Source: Lepas anatifera (taxonomy: Eukaryota; Arthropoda; Thecostraca; Lepadidae). From it: a DNA stretch of 64,000 nt. The DNA lies in NCBI GenBank assembly GCA_034440635.1, contig JAOTON010000767.1, positions 1,984,001 through 2,048,000 of the forward strand, read 5' to 3'. The position numbers and the translations under genes were made by a program. A model generated the notes under the pieces. It had not been told where the DNA came from. It searched no databases and saw only the letters and a list, made by a program, of their open reading frames with translations. Below are positions 23,648 to 34,111 of this stretch, piece after piece (position 1 is the stretch's first letter; every line of letters starts with the position of its first letter).

Positions 23648-24667
23648 CACGCACCCCACTGGAGGTGGCGAAATTGGCCCCTCTCCTGGTTTTCCCCCGA
23701 TAACGCAAAAACAAAGAGACGCAGAGCAACAGAACTTACGGCATCTTACCCCTAATCAATTGTACGCATCTGGCCAAATTTTTTAGGCCTGGTTATGTCA
23801 GGTCAAGGAGCTATCCCAGGTCAAGTGACCCGACCTCGAAACCTAAAATCACGAGTTTGAAGCGGCGCCTAAGAAACATCTGCCAACCGATCAATTTGAA
23901 ACTTTCACAATATGATGAGGTTATTAGGGTCTACAAATCTGCTGTTTTGGAATTTTGATATCGTTGACATAAGATGGGGTTAATTTGTTGGTCACTCCAG
24001 TATAAGTCTATGGTGAAAAATTGAAAGGGCTAGTTTTCAGTAAATACTGGATAGATAAAACTGAAAATTCTCAAAGCTTTTATTCTTACCATGATATTGA
24101 ACTTAAAGTTGAGTTTTTGACAATCTGACCTCTCAAAGGTCATGCCACGTCACGGGAGCATGCAGTGATTGTTTGGTCCATAACTTCTCAATGCATTGGG
24201 ACAAAGCTCCCATTTTGCTTGCATTGTGCTTATATTGCCACGGGGTTGATTGAGATCCAAAATGACCATACCAGATCACTCTTTGACCCTGACCTAGCTC
24301 GATGTCATGTCGTTATCACAATTTGGCCTAGCAAGGTCATATTATACATCATTTGATATGTCACGATGAAATGAATCAAATGATGTATAAATATTTGCTC
24401 CAACTCCGCGGAATAAATATCTAGAGGTGGAAACGTACACTGCCCTGTTGTAAGCCTATGGAACATTCTTTCACCTTTTCTGGCCTCAATATTGACCTCA
24501 GATAAAAATACTTCATGTAATATCTCTTCGTCAAGTAGGGAGCTTTCGAACGCCGTCCGTAATTTTTCTTTAGCTTTCCTGGGAAATGAGATACGGATGG
24601 GGGGGGGCGAAATACGCCCCCTCAGCGGGGCAGGTCATGTCAGGAACCCCAGCGGGGCGCGTGTTAA
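23644..24667 (+). mobile_element. TTAA family C element, full length, sharing a TTAA with its neighbour
   Basis: Its left TTAA (23644-23647) is also the right TTAA of the outer family A element. The right TTAA is at 24664-24667 after two AGCGGGGC phrases. The interior contains AGGTCA half-sites and a GGGGGGGCGAAATACGCCCC near-palindrome close to the right end (about 24600). Non-coding. Confidence 0.83.
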
Positions 24668-24860
24668 GCTTCCTCCTCATCAAAGGTCACAGCTCGAAAA
24701 GCTGCAAACGTGGTGTAACCAGGAGTTTTTTGTGTCTTTTTGAAACTAGCGCGCTGACAAACGGCTACCTATTAAGTGTTATTGTTTGCATTTTACCGCC
24801 ATTTAAATCTTCTCTATGGTGCTACATTGTTCTTGAACTAATAAAGCTTTGAACACTTAT

Positions 24861-25849
24861 TTAACCCTCGTCCCGGTGGGGGTGCTTTGGGTTGTTGGCG
24901 ATTAACACCCCCTTCGGGTTTATGGCGGCACAAAATACGGCGGCGCGAAGTGCCGCCGTATACATGATCAATTTCCAACTTTCTTCAAAATTTTAAGGTT
25001 GGGTCGTTTCAGGTCAGGTAACCAGTGCAGGTCAAGTGACCTCACCTCAAATTTTGTTTTAAGATGGCATAAGTAAGAAATGGTCCGATCTATCGGATTA
25101 AAACTTATACCACATTTTGGCTCACCGAGTGCTACCAAAATTATTCCAGGATTTTTCCCATCGATGACCTAAGGTCAATTGCAGATCATAACCTCTCCAT
25201 TGGAAATACATGGCGAAAACAGAAATTGGGCTGTATTTGTGCAGATACAGCTGAAAATACCTTCATATTTCTCGAATCGTGGTATCCTGGGCCCCTTTTC
25301 AGGTCCATGTTGCAATTTTTACCTGTGACCTCTGAGAGGTCACCTGAGCTACTTCAGCAGTTTTCAGGCTCAGGTAAATAACTTTGCATGAAATGATGAC
25401 ACAGCTTTTATTTTGATGCCATTGCGCTTGGATTGCTATTGCAAGTCGATTGATATGCATATTGACTAGGCTAGGTAAAAAGTGACTTTGACCTGACCTG
25501 AGGTCAGGTCATTTTTGTGTTTTGACCGAGTATGATCATATTATGTGTACATCATGCGATTTGCCGTGATGACAGGAAGCGAATGGTGCCTAGAAAATGG
25601 TTCCAAAACTCAACTCTGTCAGGCGCTAGAAAAATATACTAAAAATGCCACTTTTTTACCTGACATTACCTCAATATTGACCTGAGCCCAAAAATGACTG
25701 ATATAGTTTCTTCGTGAATTTCTATGAGCCATCAACCAGATTTCGCGTTTTTGCGCTATCCCGCGTAGGGGCCGAGTTCGAGGGGGGAGGCGTTCAAAAA
25801 CCCCCCACCAGGCAAAGGTGGCTCGGAGGCCTACCAGGGCGCGGGTTAA
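24861..25849 (+). mobile_element. TTAA family D element, full length
   Basis: TTAA 24861-24864 (CCCTCGTCCCGG) and 25846-25849 (GGGCGCGGG) bound 989 bp. It contains a GGCGGC...GCCGCC hairpin near 24939-24959, a perfect half-site palindrome at 25489-25511, and a GCTATCCCGCGTAGGGG block near the right end that recurs at 14900-14950 and 39775-39790. No transposase. About 190 bp of unassigned sequence with AATAAAGC lies between this and the previous element. Confidence 0.83.
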
Positions 25850-26302
25850 TAGCCAGACTAAGGTCGAAAACTGTGTTGAGCTAGAGCCATAATGTAGGCG
25901 AATCCTCTTGTTACGGCGAATCAAATTATGTATGGTATGAACATGCTGCGTCAAAATCTAGGAGTGACCTAACCAAAGGCATTACTATTTAAATTAAATA
26001 TTAAATCTAGGCGCGTGACCAAAGACAAGTGACCTAATCAAGAGCATTATCTTGTCTGACATAGTCGATATGCATACCAATCGGCTCGTAATGACAACCT
26101 AGGCGAAATGGTACCAAAGTGAAATCTCTACCATCATTTCTTACCAGGCTGTCCAGCGAAGTTGTCCGGGTTTCCTACGAACCCATGTCTGAAAAAGGCT
26201 CAAATAGTTCCAAATGACCTTACATAGATCACAGAGCAAACATGTCAAGTTGGACCTTTGGGGTGGCCCAATATACTAATATTACGAGAACAGGAAGCTA
26301 TT

Positions 26303-27289
26303 TTAACCCTTGCCCCGCTGGAAGTATTTTACTTCCTCACCCTACCGGGAGATCGATTCGACCCTCAACCGTTTGAAAACTAAGAAAGGTGGAAATACGC
26401 GGTAAAGCGCAGCCTGTTGCCCGAGACCTGAACTCTCCGACGGTGCACAATTATTTTTACCCTAGGTTAACTAGTGACCTCGTGAGGTCACAAAATGGTG
26501 AAATTTTGACACATTTAGAAAACCGCTTATAATTCGGCAATCAATAGACCTAAAATAAAGCCCAAGGTGTCAATATGTTTGTCTTGACCCAAGGAGTTCC
26601 ACAATATGCGGCATAACCTTGCAAGGTTACGCATGACCTTGACCTTAGACCACCTAACATAACATTAGTTCAAGGTCGAAGTGAGGTCGCATACCATCGA
26701 ATCCTTGGGTGATTCTGGCCACTATGATACCAAATTCATTGCTGCACCTTGTCCTGTTCATGAGTATACCCAACAAGAACTTCTAAAACGGCAACCTTGA
26801 CTGACCTTTGGGGACCCTGGTGCCTTCGTTATGGACTTGACCTCAAAATAGATGGTGTATTCCAAATTGTCTTTTCAGGAGCCTTTCCTCTGAATAAGTC
26901 GGTCTGATCACCAAAATCCCTTCCAACAGGGTGAGAGTTGGCGACGCCGTATGACCCTGGCAGTTGGTGCGTCGTTAAACCCCAACAATTATTATTATTA
27001 TTTTCAGGAGCCTTGGAATCCTACGTAGAAACTTGATCTAGCTCTTCTAGAAGCCGAGTAACGCCTATTTTTTCAGACTTATTTTTAGGACCAAAATTGC
27101 CTTACAGGGGCATAACAATGACGTCATAACTCGGTGACCCGACATGACTTTTACCTAAAATTTGGTCAAGATGTGTCAAACTAATTTTGTTATACAATTT
27201 CCACGCAACATTGGGCTAAACAAAGTTTTTTTGTCATCGTAAGAAATAACGAGGAGCGTCAAATCCGCCCCCTGAAGGACGAGGGTTAA
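26303..27289. mobile_element. TTAA-flanked element, family E, nested
   Basis: TTAA 26303-26306 (CCCTTGCCCCGC) and 27286-27289 (GACGAGGG) bound 987 bp. The interior has GTGACCT/AGGTCA words and a TACGCGGTAAAGCGCAGCC block. It contains a truncated SINE at 26886-27000. Confidence 0.65.
26872..27014 (+). mobile_element. 5'-truncated SINE with 14-bp target duplication
   Basis: TTTTCAGGAGCCTT is repeated exactly at 26872-26885 and 27001-27014. The body (26886-27000) starts within the family at CCTCTGAATAAGTCGG and ends CCCCAACAATTATT plus (ATT)n. The tRNA-derived head is missing. It shows that this family inserts by target-primed reverse transcription with 5' truncation. Confidence 0.88.
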
Positions 27290-27695
27290 GCAATGTGGAC
27301 CAAAGTATAGCCATTTTACAGTTTTATCATGTATTTCCATTGAAGATGTCATCCTTAAGTGAGACTATATCACCGATTTCATAAAACCCGGAATATATGT
27401 TGCAGCATCCGGTGGGCCCGTTATGGTTTATAGCGTTGGATTGCTAGGTTAAACGTGTTCTTACTTATAACTCAACTTTACTTATTGCATAAGTGCAATC
27501 CTAAATTTTTAGGTGAAGTCACTTGCCTTGGCCTGAAGAACTGACCTAACATGACCAAACTTGATTTTTTAAAGATGCGGAATTAATCAAGGAAGAGATA
27601 TGAAAAACGTGGCGGCGCAGCGCTGACGTTTATCAGCTATCCTTAAAAAGCCTTATGGAGACCATCGATGCTCCTCTCGGACGGGCGAGGGTTAA

Positions 27696-28629
27696 GCACA
27701 AGCTACGTTTCCCAAATATTGGCCCTGATTTCCCTCCCCTTCTAAACAAGTTTCAATAGATGTACAGCTACCACATATTGGTTTTTTACCCTTGTTTGGT
27801 ACATATCTCAGTTATGGACAGGTCTGATCTACATACAGCCTAAATAAATTCAGAAATAAATTGCAGCATGCACCATGGCATTTTGGAAAAGAGGTTCAGC
27901 AGTGAACTTTGTTTTTTTCTGTCTGGAAGACATAATCAAGCAAACAACGAGTGCACTGGATGGTACTGATTCTGAGACAGCGGCGACACGGCAATTAGCA
28001 TTTTGGAAAACGCGATCTTTCGGCTTTGGTCGCAAGTGGCAGCTTCCTAATTTCCATAGTTACTTCCGCGGCCCACCGTCTAAATATGACCTCATTCGGT
28101 TATATGAAATCTTTAGAGCACTTAAGTAATCTTTTAAGCTCGACATTATCCCTCCAGATGAATAGTTACAAGAGAGCTCCGAATCTCTGATAATTATTAT
28201 TTAATTACTACATAATCCTGGCATTAAGTCCAATAAGAACGTCGCAGAATAGTTTTAGGGGTGCTTTTAGAAGTTTAGGGTTGCTTTCAAAAGTTTTAGG
28301 GGTGCTCGCGCACCTCTAAAAGTATACAAAGTTACACGCCTGCTTAGGATCATTAAAAAGTGGCATAGCTTACATGGAGGCGTATCCAGCGAAAACAACC
28401 ACGCATTGATCAGTCACGACTTCACAAAACAAGACGAAGCTAGGATCGTTTTGATGCGACAATGTGAAACATAATCCATGTGATGAGGCGACAAACCTTG
28501 GCATCTATGGTAATGCTAGATTCGTTTCGAGACCATTATTTCTCAAGCAAAGCCATAGTATCTAGTCAACAAGGTGATATTTGCTCCGCAGGTTAAAAGT
28601 GCCGCAGGCGCCGCAGGGTTCCCGTCTCC
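27696..28629. other. No recognised gene
   Basis: Contains an 84-residue plus-strand frame (27875-28129) and a 61-residue frame on the other strand, neither with a recognisable motif. A GGGGTGCTTTTAGAAGTTT-like phrase is repeated around 28259-28310. Confidence 0.3.
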
Positions 28630-28881
28630 CTAACACGCATACTGGAGGGGCCTCGGAGGCCCTTCCACCTATTTTTCCAAATCATGAATAAATATATTCG
28701 GTCAAAAGGCAGGTCAGCTCTCCATCAGTACAGAAAGCAATAAATATGAAGGTCATTCACTCGTCAATGGTAGGCACATTACATTAATAGGTACATTTCA
28801 TCCAACTGACTTAATATGTAAAGGGAAATTTCACCCTTTGATTATTTGCAGACAATAAAATTATTTGAAATCGCAACACAC

Positions 28882-30042
28882 CTAGATTTCACCACGTGAG
28901 CATTGTGGCACATCTCTGGTGGTATAGCAAAGTAGGTAGGCTGATGTCTTTACTTTTTTGGCCGGCACTTCCATTACAGAAACATCGTCCATGCGGTGCC
29001 AGCGCGCGGCTGGCTGGTTCCAGCAGAAGGCGGTGTAGTGGCCAGTCTGGGCGCTGCCATGGTGTTCTACTACAGCGTACAGATTATATACAAAGCTGCC
29101 AGAGAACTGTGAAGGCCTTTGTATATATTGATACTGAGATCAAGGTCACTAAGAGGGAAATAAACATGCGTCTTTGTCTTGTGCAAGGCGTTTTCGCTGT
29201 AGGAAAACTGCTTCAGGTGTATAATCACCACAGGTGGCAGTCGCTCGATGCCGAACTTCTTGTAGGTGTCCTGTTGCCGCTGACAATTTGAACATGTCCA
29301 GCCTGAAATGGGATCGCCATGCATATACTGCTGGATACATTGGTGGAGACTGATTTGTGCCAGCGGGTCCGGATTTGAAGGCAGCGCTAACGACAGCAGA
29401 GTAAAGTTCTCGAACGTGACAGATTCGTAGCTGCAAAAGGTGCGGAGAAGCACAGACTTTCCCTGCCCGTAGAAAAGCCGGGATATGATGGAATCGTTTG
29501 CCTGACAGAACTGATGCCAGGCAATATCACCAGCGCTGTAACCATCCAATTCTTTGGGGACTGGCGAAGGTTTTTCTAAATAAGCAGCAGCATTCAAACC
29601 TTCATGTAGTCATTCCAGCAGAAACAGTAGAAACTCATGTGTGTCGTGCATGCGGTCTTCACCGAATTCACTTCGATGGGTACGAACCACATCACGGATC
29701 ATGTGTGGCGACGCAAACGGATATTTCTGCGACCAAATAATTACCAGGAGACGCGCTGTTTCCTCAGCAATGTCACCGCGATTTGAGGACCGTGAATTCA
29801 GGTCCTCTCGGTACAGGCCACTCGTGATATGATGGACAAAAGCATTAGTGTGCGCTAAAACCTGGAATACGACGTTCATGTAGCAAGTATTTCCAAGATT
29901 CTCTAGGCCAGTGACGCCGGCCGGCAGTGGTGACAGTCGTAATTTACACTCCGAACTCTTCTTTGACCTTTCTTCTTTTCCTTCTTTTTGCCCGAATGAA
30001 ACATCGTTGACGGGTGAGAAATTACTTGTGAGTCGCACACAA
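28882..30042 (-). pseudogene. USP8-like ubiquitin-specific protease domain, inactivated, intronless
   Basis: Ubiquitin-specific proteases cleave ubiquitin from substrates through a Cys-His-Asp/Asn centre. The Cys box GLENLGNTCYMN (about 29905), EFLLFLLE, a CSNCQRQ zinc-finger strand, LPPVVIIHLKQFSY, and the His box GSAQTGHYTAFCWN (about 29040) are all visible. YLLCYT lies near the end, and the frame stops at 28882. Order and spacing fit the USP8/USP2 type. A TGA at 29610-29612 replaces the codon before LHEGLN. A one-base shift at about 29085-29110 separates SSLAAL from YNLYAVVEHHG. About 50 K/E/S-rich residues lead into the domain. The lack of introns and the single-event insertion mark it as a retrocopy. 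This copy cannot make an intact enzyme. Confidence 0.88.
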
Positions 30043-30467
30043 GCTGCGTTCCCTCTTACCACCGCCGCCGCCAGTCACTGCCACAGCCAGGCCATCTCCC
30101 GCGGGTCACCGGCTGCTGTGCGCAACTTGGCACCCAGCTGGCGCAGGAAAGACCTTGTTGCTGGGCCACAGACTCCACTGGTTTCGAAGGCAACAGGCTG
30201 AACTATATGGCGGTCCGAAAGTGAGGAATATTTTCTCACTTTGGCGGCTTCCACTTCCTTAGCTGCTGCGCCGGCAGCGCTGGCGGCGGCCAGCAGGTGA
30301 GAAGCTGCATATGTGTTGATGCAGGTGGCGTCCCACACCAACGACTTCCCCTCTGCGTACGGAAACACCGTCATGCCGTCCGGTCGCCTGCCATCACCGC
30401 TGTTCACGCCAGTGAGTTCGAGAATAGAGTAGAGGGGATGCCGGCAGCTTGTAGAGCCCGCCATATA
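30043..30467 (-). pseudogene. C-terminal segment of a non-LTR-type retroelement polyprotein
   Basis: The minus-strand frame contains GRRPDGMTVFPYAEGKSL, VWDATC, ASAAGAAAKEVEAAKVRKYS, a GDPREMAWLWQ stretch and VVRGNAAC. This is the characteristic C-terminal segment of a group of invertebrate reverse-transcriptase polyproteins, recognised here by memory of the pattern. It continues in the same frame into the USP domain. A TGA at 30075-30077 interrupts it, probably from CGA (Arg). The 30 residues upstream of GKYMAG in the same open frame are family G element sequence, not retroelement. Confidence 0.7.
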
Positions 30468-31802
30468 TTTTCCAAATTGGCCAGAGAACCTGGCGTAGCC
30501 AAAAAACAGTACGCTGCCCAATTTAACAGAGTTCAACGGAGCGTTCATTGATGAAAGAATTGTGAAAATCAATCATCTTTTTCTGATAGGCTTTCAGAGT
30601 AAGCCCTTCATTTTGAGATCATCACAATCGCACGGCCGGATCCGTCCGCTTGCATTGGAGACCGAGTTGTGACGTCATAACGCCATATAAATGGGATAAT
30701 ACGTCAGGGTGACCTCAAATAATGCTTAAGGTCAAGGCCAAAGGCCAGAGGCCAGGGTCATATCAGCACTCGGATTCTCGAGGAGCTGGATTAAGTTTCA
30801 AAACATTATTCAAAAGATTTTGAAAGACATGTCTGCACACTGCAATCAATTATATCAGTTTAACCCTTGCCCCGGTGGCGGGTACGGGCCACCTTCGCCC
30901 TGGTGGGGGTCAACAAATACCCCCACTATATAAAAACTAAGAGAGCCAGAAAAAAACGCAAAAGATCAATCGAAATCTCTTCAAAAGCGACTTGGGAAAT
31001 ACTTCGGCCATTTTTCTCGTCACGTCAATATCAAGGTCGCCAGAGGTCAAGATAGGTAAAAAATCGATAATATGAGGTGTACTCGGAAAATCTCATTTAA
31101 CTCAGAAACTAAGATAGCTAGAAACATCTTAAAACACCATTCGGAAGCTCTTGAGTTGCTCTTTCATTACATTGACAATTATTTTCGAGTTAGGTCAAAG
31201 CCTAGGGAGCTGCAGGTCGTTGAACATTGGGAATTTTCTTGGGAATGTCCATAGCCGCCCATGCATAAGGGCCTTTCCTTTTTCGCTAATAACTTCCGAA
31301 CCAAGCACGATACTGGTGGTGGAACTGGGGGAGGGGGAGGCACCGGGGAACGTACCCCCCCTTAACTCAGAAATTTTAACACCAACCCTATGGCGTGGAC
31401 TGAAAAGAAAGGTTACCCCCTTAAATTTGGACGTTCCGCCGTCACTGAAGCAAGATGCAGCCATAGTTTATGCACCATTGCAATTCTCCGTCAATAGAAT
31501 TGAATGATATATGAGACTGCTATGCTTCAACCCAAAATTTGACCTGACCCAGTTCAACAGTTTGACTCAACTTGACCTGGTATAGTCATGATGCATATCA
31601 TTTGACTTGCAGTGACCATACAAACACTTAGGTGACAAAATACAAGTTGTGTATATGTTTATTCAAAACTTATAGAGTAAAACACCGAAAAATTCTTATT
31701 TGACCTTAGGTGACCCTTCAAAGGCCCTAGGTCAAAATTTTTGTCAAAATTTTCAACTTCAGAAATGGGCTAACAGCAAGTCCTAGCCGATATTTGAAGT
31801 TG

Positions 31803-32831
31803 ATTAACCCTCGCCCCACCGGGCCCTCGATGGCCCTTCCTAAGGTTTTTTCAAGATAGCAGAATAACAACGAGATACAGCACCGCGGTTGAGGGCTCTA
31901 TCTCTCACCTCATTATTTTCCCACCATCCCTGAACATCTTTATCCCGGGTCACCCAAGGTCAGGTCACCAGGCAAGGTCAACCAAGGTCACCTCACTTCA
32001 ACTTTGGAGCTCTATAAGAGCCACATTTTTTAGTCGATCGATTTGAAACTTGCCACACTCCATGACCCCTCCAGGGTCTACAGCGTGTATATCCGGGATT
32101 TTCGATTTCGTGACCTGAGGTCATGTCACGAGGCGACCTCTCCCATTGGAAAAGCATGGGGAAAAGCTGTCTTATGATCTTAAGTCACAAAAATGGTTGC
32201 AAATGCTCAGACTGCTCAGGACAGCATTTTTTGACACCCTTTCACGGATCCCAGGGGTCATATTTGCCCTTTGACTTTTCCAAGGTCATCCAAGGTCACC
32301 AGGGGTCAAAAACGGTATTTTGACAATAATTTTTGACCTAATTAAGCTAAAGCACTGAAACAAATACCATCGTGTATGTCTCGTCACTGGCTTTCATTTG
32401 ATATACGGCAAGGTTACTTTCTGACCTTTCGTGACCTCAGTTCATATTAGGTCACATGGTGACCTCTGGAGGTCAGACCACTGGCGGGAGGTCTTTACAT
32501 TCCACATAGCGGAAAAATGACTGACAGTTTCCTATCAAATTTAGTTTACCAGATCTAAATAGCTCTAATGGCATATGAGTTAAGCCCAGTTTCCTTAAGC
32601 ATTGCATATTTGAGTGAAAATAGCCTACCGTGACTTTCCTTGACCTCTGGAAGTCAAACCATTGACCAGAGCGCTTACACATGCGAAGTAATTTCCTACT
32701 GAATTCACGCAAGTTTTCTAATGCACTTTGCAGATTTGCGCTAACCCCCATAACTTCGGAGTTAGAGGGGAGCCATCGATGCCCCCCGTGGGGTGAAGAT
32801 GGCGCCGGACCCCCGGTGGGGCGCGGGTTAA
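31803..32831 (+). mobile_element. TTAA family A element, full length
   Basis: TTAA 31803-31806 and 32828-32831 bound 1029 bp with standard family A termini, somewhat diverged (the left palindrome is shortened, and the right one reads GCCATCGATGCC). AGGTCA/TGACCT content is as in other copies. Confidence 0.85.
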
Positions 32832-33095
32832 GTCCATACTTACAAAAAAAGTTAATTTCATGATTTCTCCCATGGATTTGCAATGTCGAGGTCATGCTCT
32901 ATACATGACCTTAGGTCACCAATATCAAAAATCCCGGAACATATATTGTAGCTCCTGGTCGGCCCACTATGTAGTATGAGTTTCACTTTATCGATTAACC
33001 CTCTTTTTAGTTGTGAAGTCATAAACATTTTTTTAAATTAGGTCACTTCACCTGGCCTGGTGACTTAACCTGATATGCCTTTGAGCAAAAATTTT

Positions 33096-33099
33096 CAGG

Positions 33100-33131
<32 letters not shown>

Positions 33132-33394
33132 CGTATAGTTAGGCAATACATTTTCATTTTAAATATATACATTGCAATACATTTTCTTTTATACATTGTT
33201 TGTTGAAAGCCAGAGCGTATTTGCATTTAATTATTTTCTTTTTTGTTTGTTCCTGGAACAAACGAAATTTTTGTTTGTTCTCTTTAGATTTAAGAAATTC
33301 GATTTCAGTTCTCTTTAGAACTGAATTCGACGCAAGAAAAGTAATCCGGAAGATCGAAAAGACGCAAAAAAGCTGATTAAAGGAAAATATGCCG

Positions 33395-33447
<53 letters not shown>

Positions 33448-33631
33448 TTATCGACGGTTGTAATTTTGCAGCTTTGGAAAATTGCTCCTAAGCTGGGACC
33501 AATTGTCCCAGCTTAGGAGCAATTTTCCAAAGCTGCAAAATTACAACCGTCGATAACTTATATATCAATACTGGAGGTACACTGAGACCTGACTGGCATG
33601 AGAATGCCCCAGTAAAACAACTGCCGATAAA

Positions 33632-33685
<54 letters not shown>

Positions 33686-33690
33686 CATAT
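33096..33690. repeat. AT dinucleotide runs enclosing hairpin sequences
   Basis: (AT)n runs at about 33100-33126, 33399-33444 and 33638-33682 frame two non-repetitive segments. One holds a GTTTGTTC-CTGGAACAAAC hairpin (about 33247). The other holds a perfect long palindrome (33439-33565). The block interrupts a D/E-type element between its AAATTTTCAGG and GGCGGCG motifs. Confidence 0.7.
33439..33565. repeat. Perfect hairpin: 61-bp arms, 5-nt loop
   Basis: 33439-33499 is the exact reverse complement of 33505-33565, with loop CAATT at 33500-33504. The outer end of each arm merges into the AT run. A perfect palindrome of this length is prone to deletion and suggests a recent origin. Confidence 0.9.
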
Positions 33691-33790
33691 TGGAACAGGC
33701 AGACTGAGTTTGGCGGCGCTGTGCGCCGCCGTTTTTCGGTCTATTCGAAAAAACCGGGGCCCCCCACCCGGGCGAAGGTTAATAACGAGA

Positions 33791-33976
33791 GGGGATGAGG
33801 TGGCTTAGTGGATAGCGCCTTTGTCTTCTAAGCCACCAGTCCCGGGTTCACGTCCCGGTGGAGCCTCTGAATAAGTCGATCTGATCCCCAAAATCCCTTC
33901 CAACAGGGTGAGAGTTGGCGACGCCATATGACCCTGGTAGTTGGTGCATCGTTAAACCCCAACAATTATTATTATT
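33791..33976 (+). mobile_element. Full-length tRNA-derived SINE
   Basis: The head GGTGGCTTAGTGGATAGC is the A-box region and GGTTCACGTCCC is the B box. The body contains CCAACAGGGTGAGAGTTGGC, and the tail is CCCCAACAATTATT with (ATT)n. AATAACGAGA (33781-33790) and AATGACGAGA (33977-33986) form a target duplication with one mismatch. Confidence 0.9.
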
Positions 33977-34111
33977 AATGACGAGATCACCAGAGTTCGC
34001 CAAAGGTCACGTTTTCCGGAATCATTTGTGTAGATATCTTTTGAGCAAAACAAGATGCATCAATGAATTTGGAATCATAGTGTCGAACATCATCTGAGGG
34101 CTTAGATGGTT

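Larger units (their letters stand above)
25850..27695 (-). mobile_element. Decayed family D element split by a nested family E element
   Basis: 25850-26302 resembles the inverse of family D (compare 15060-15330). 27290-27691 carries its other end with a degraded GGCGGCG hairpin and an ATCGAT remnant, finishing at TTAA 27692-27695. The left end is missing next to the family D copy. The intervening segment is a later insertion. Confidence 0.6.
28683..30467 (-). mobile_element. Single retroinsertion carrying retroelement and USP sequence, 10-bp target duplication
   Basis: TTTTCCAAAT occurs at 28673-28682 and 30468-30477. The family G element at 45133 has one corresponding site (ATTTCCAGGTGG), so the whole 1785 bp arrived as one unit. 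Read on the minus strand it starts inside a retroelement reading frame, passes into a ubiquitin protease domain and ends after a 3' untranslated stretch of about 200 bp. No poly(A) tail is visible beside the duplication. Confidence 0.8.
28630..30859 (+). mobile_element. Family G element interrupted by a retroelement/USP insertion
   Basis: The left part (CTAACACGC, then GGGGCCTCGGAGGCCC at about 28647) and the right part from 30468 (TGGCCAGAGAACC...GTGACGTCATAACG...AAGGTCAAGG) together match the copy at 45133-45967. The two parts are separated by the insertion 28683-30467. The right end is unclear where the next TTAA element begins at 30860. Confidence 0.7.
30860..33782 (-). mobile_element. 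D/E-type TTAA element enlarged by nested insertions
   Basis: TTAA 30860-30863 (CCCTTGCCCCGG, CCACCTTCGCCCTGG) and TTAA 33779-33782 (preceded by CCCGGGCGAAGG) are plausible ends. The right end has a GGCGGCGCTGTGCGCCGCC hairpin like those of families B and D. A full family A copy occupies 31803-32831, and an AT-flanked hairpin block occupies about 33096-33690. Pairing of the two outer ends is inferred. Confidence 0.55.

Noticed and set aside
29610..30077. TGA read as a sense codon or selenocysteine
   Set aside because: The two host genes end in standard stops (the transporter in TGA), and both interrupting codons are explained by simple point changes. No selenocysteine element is evident.
30468..30572. 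N-terminal 30 residues of the retroelement open frame
   Set aside because: This part is family G element sequence (shared with 45181-45260) read by chance in the same frame; the real insertion starts at 30467.
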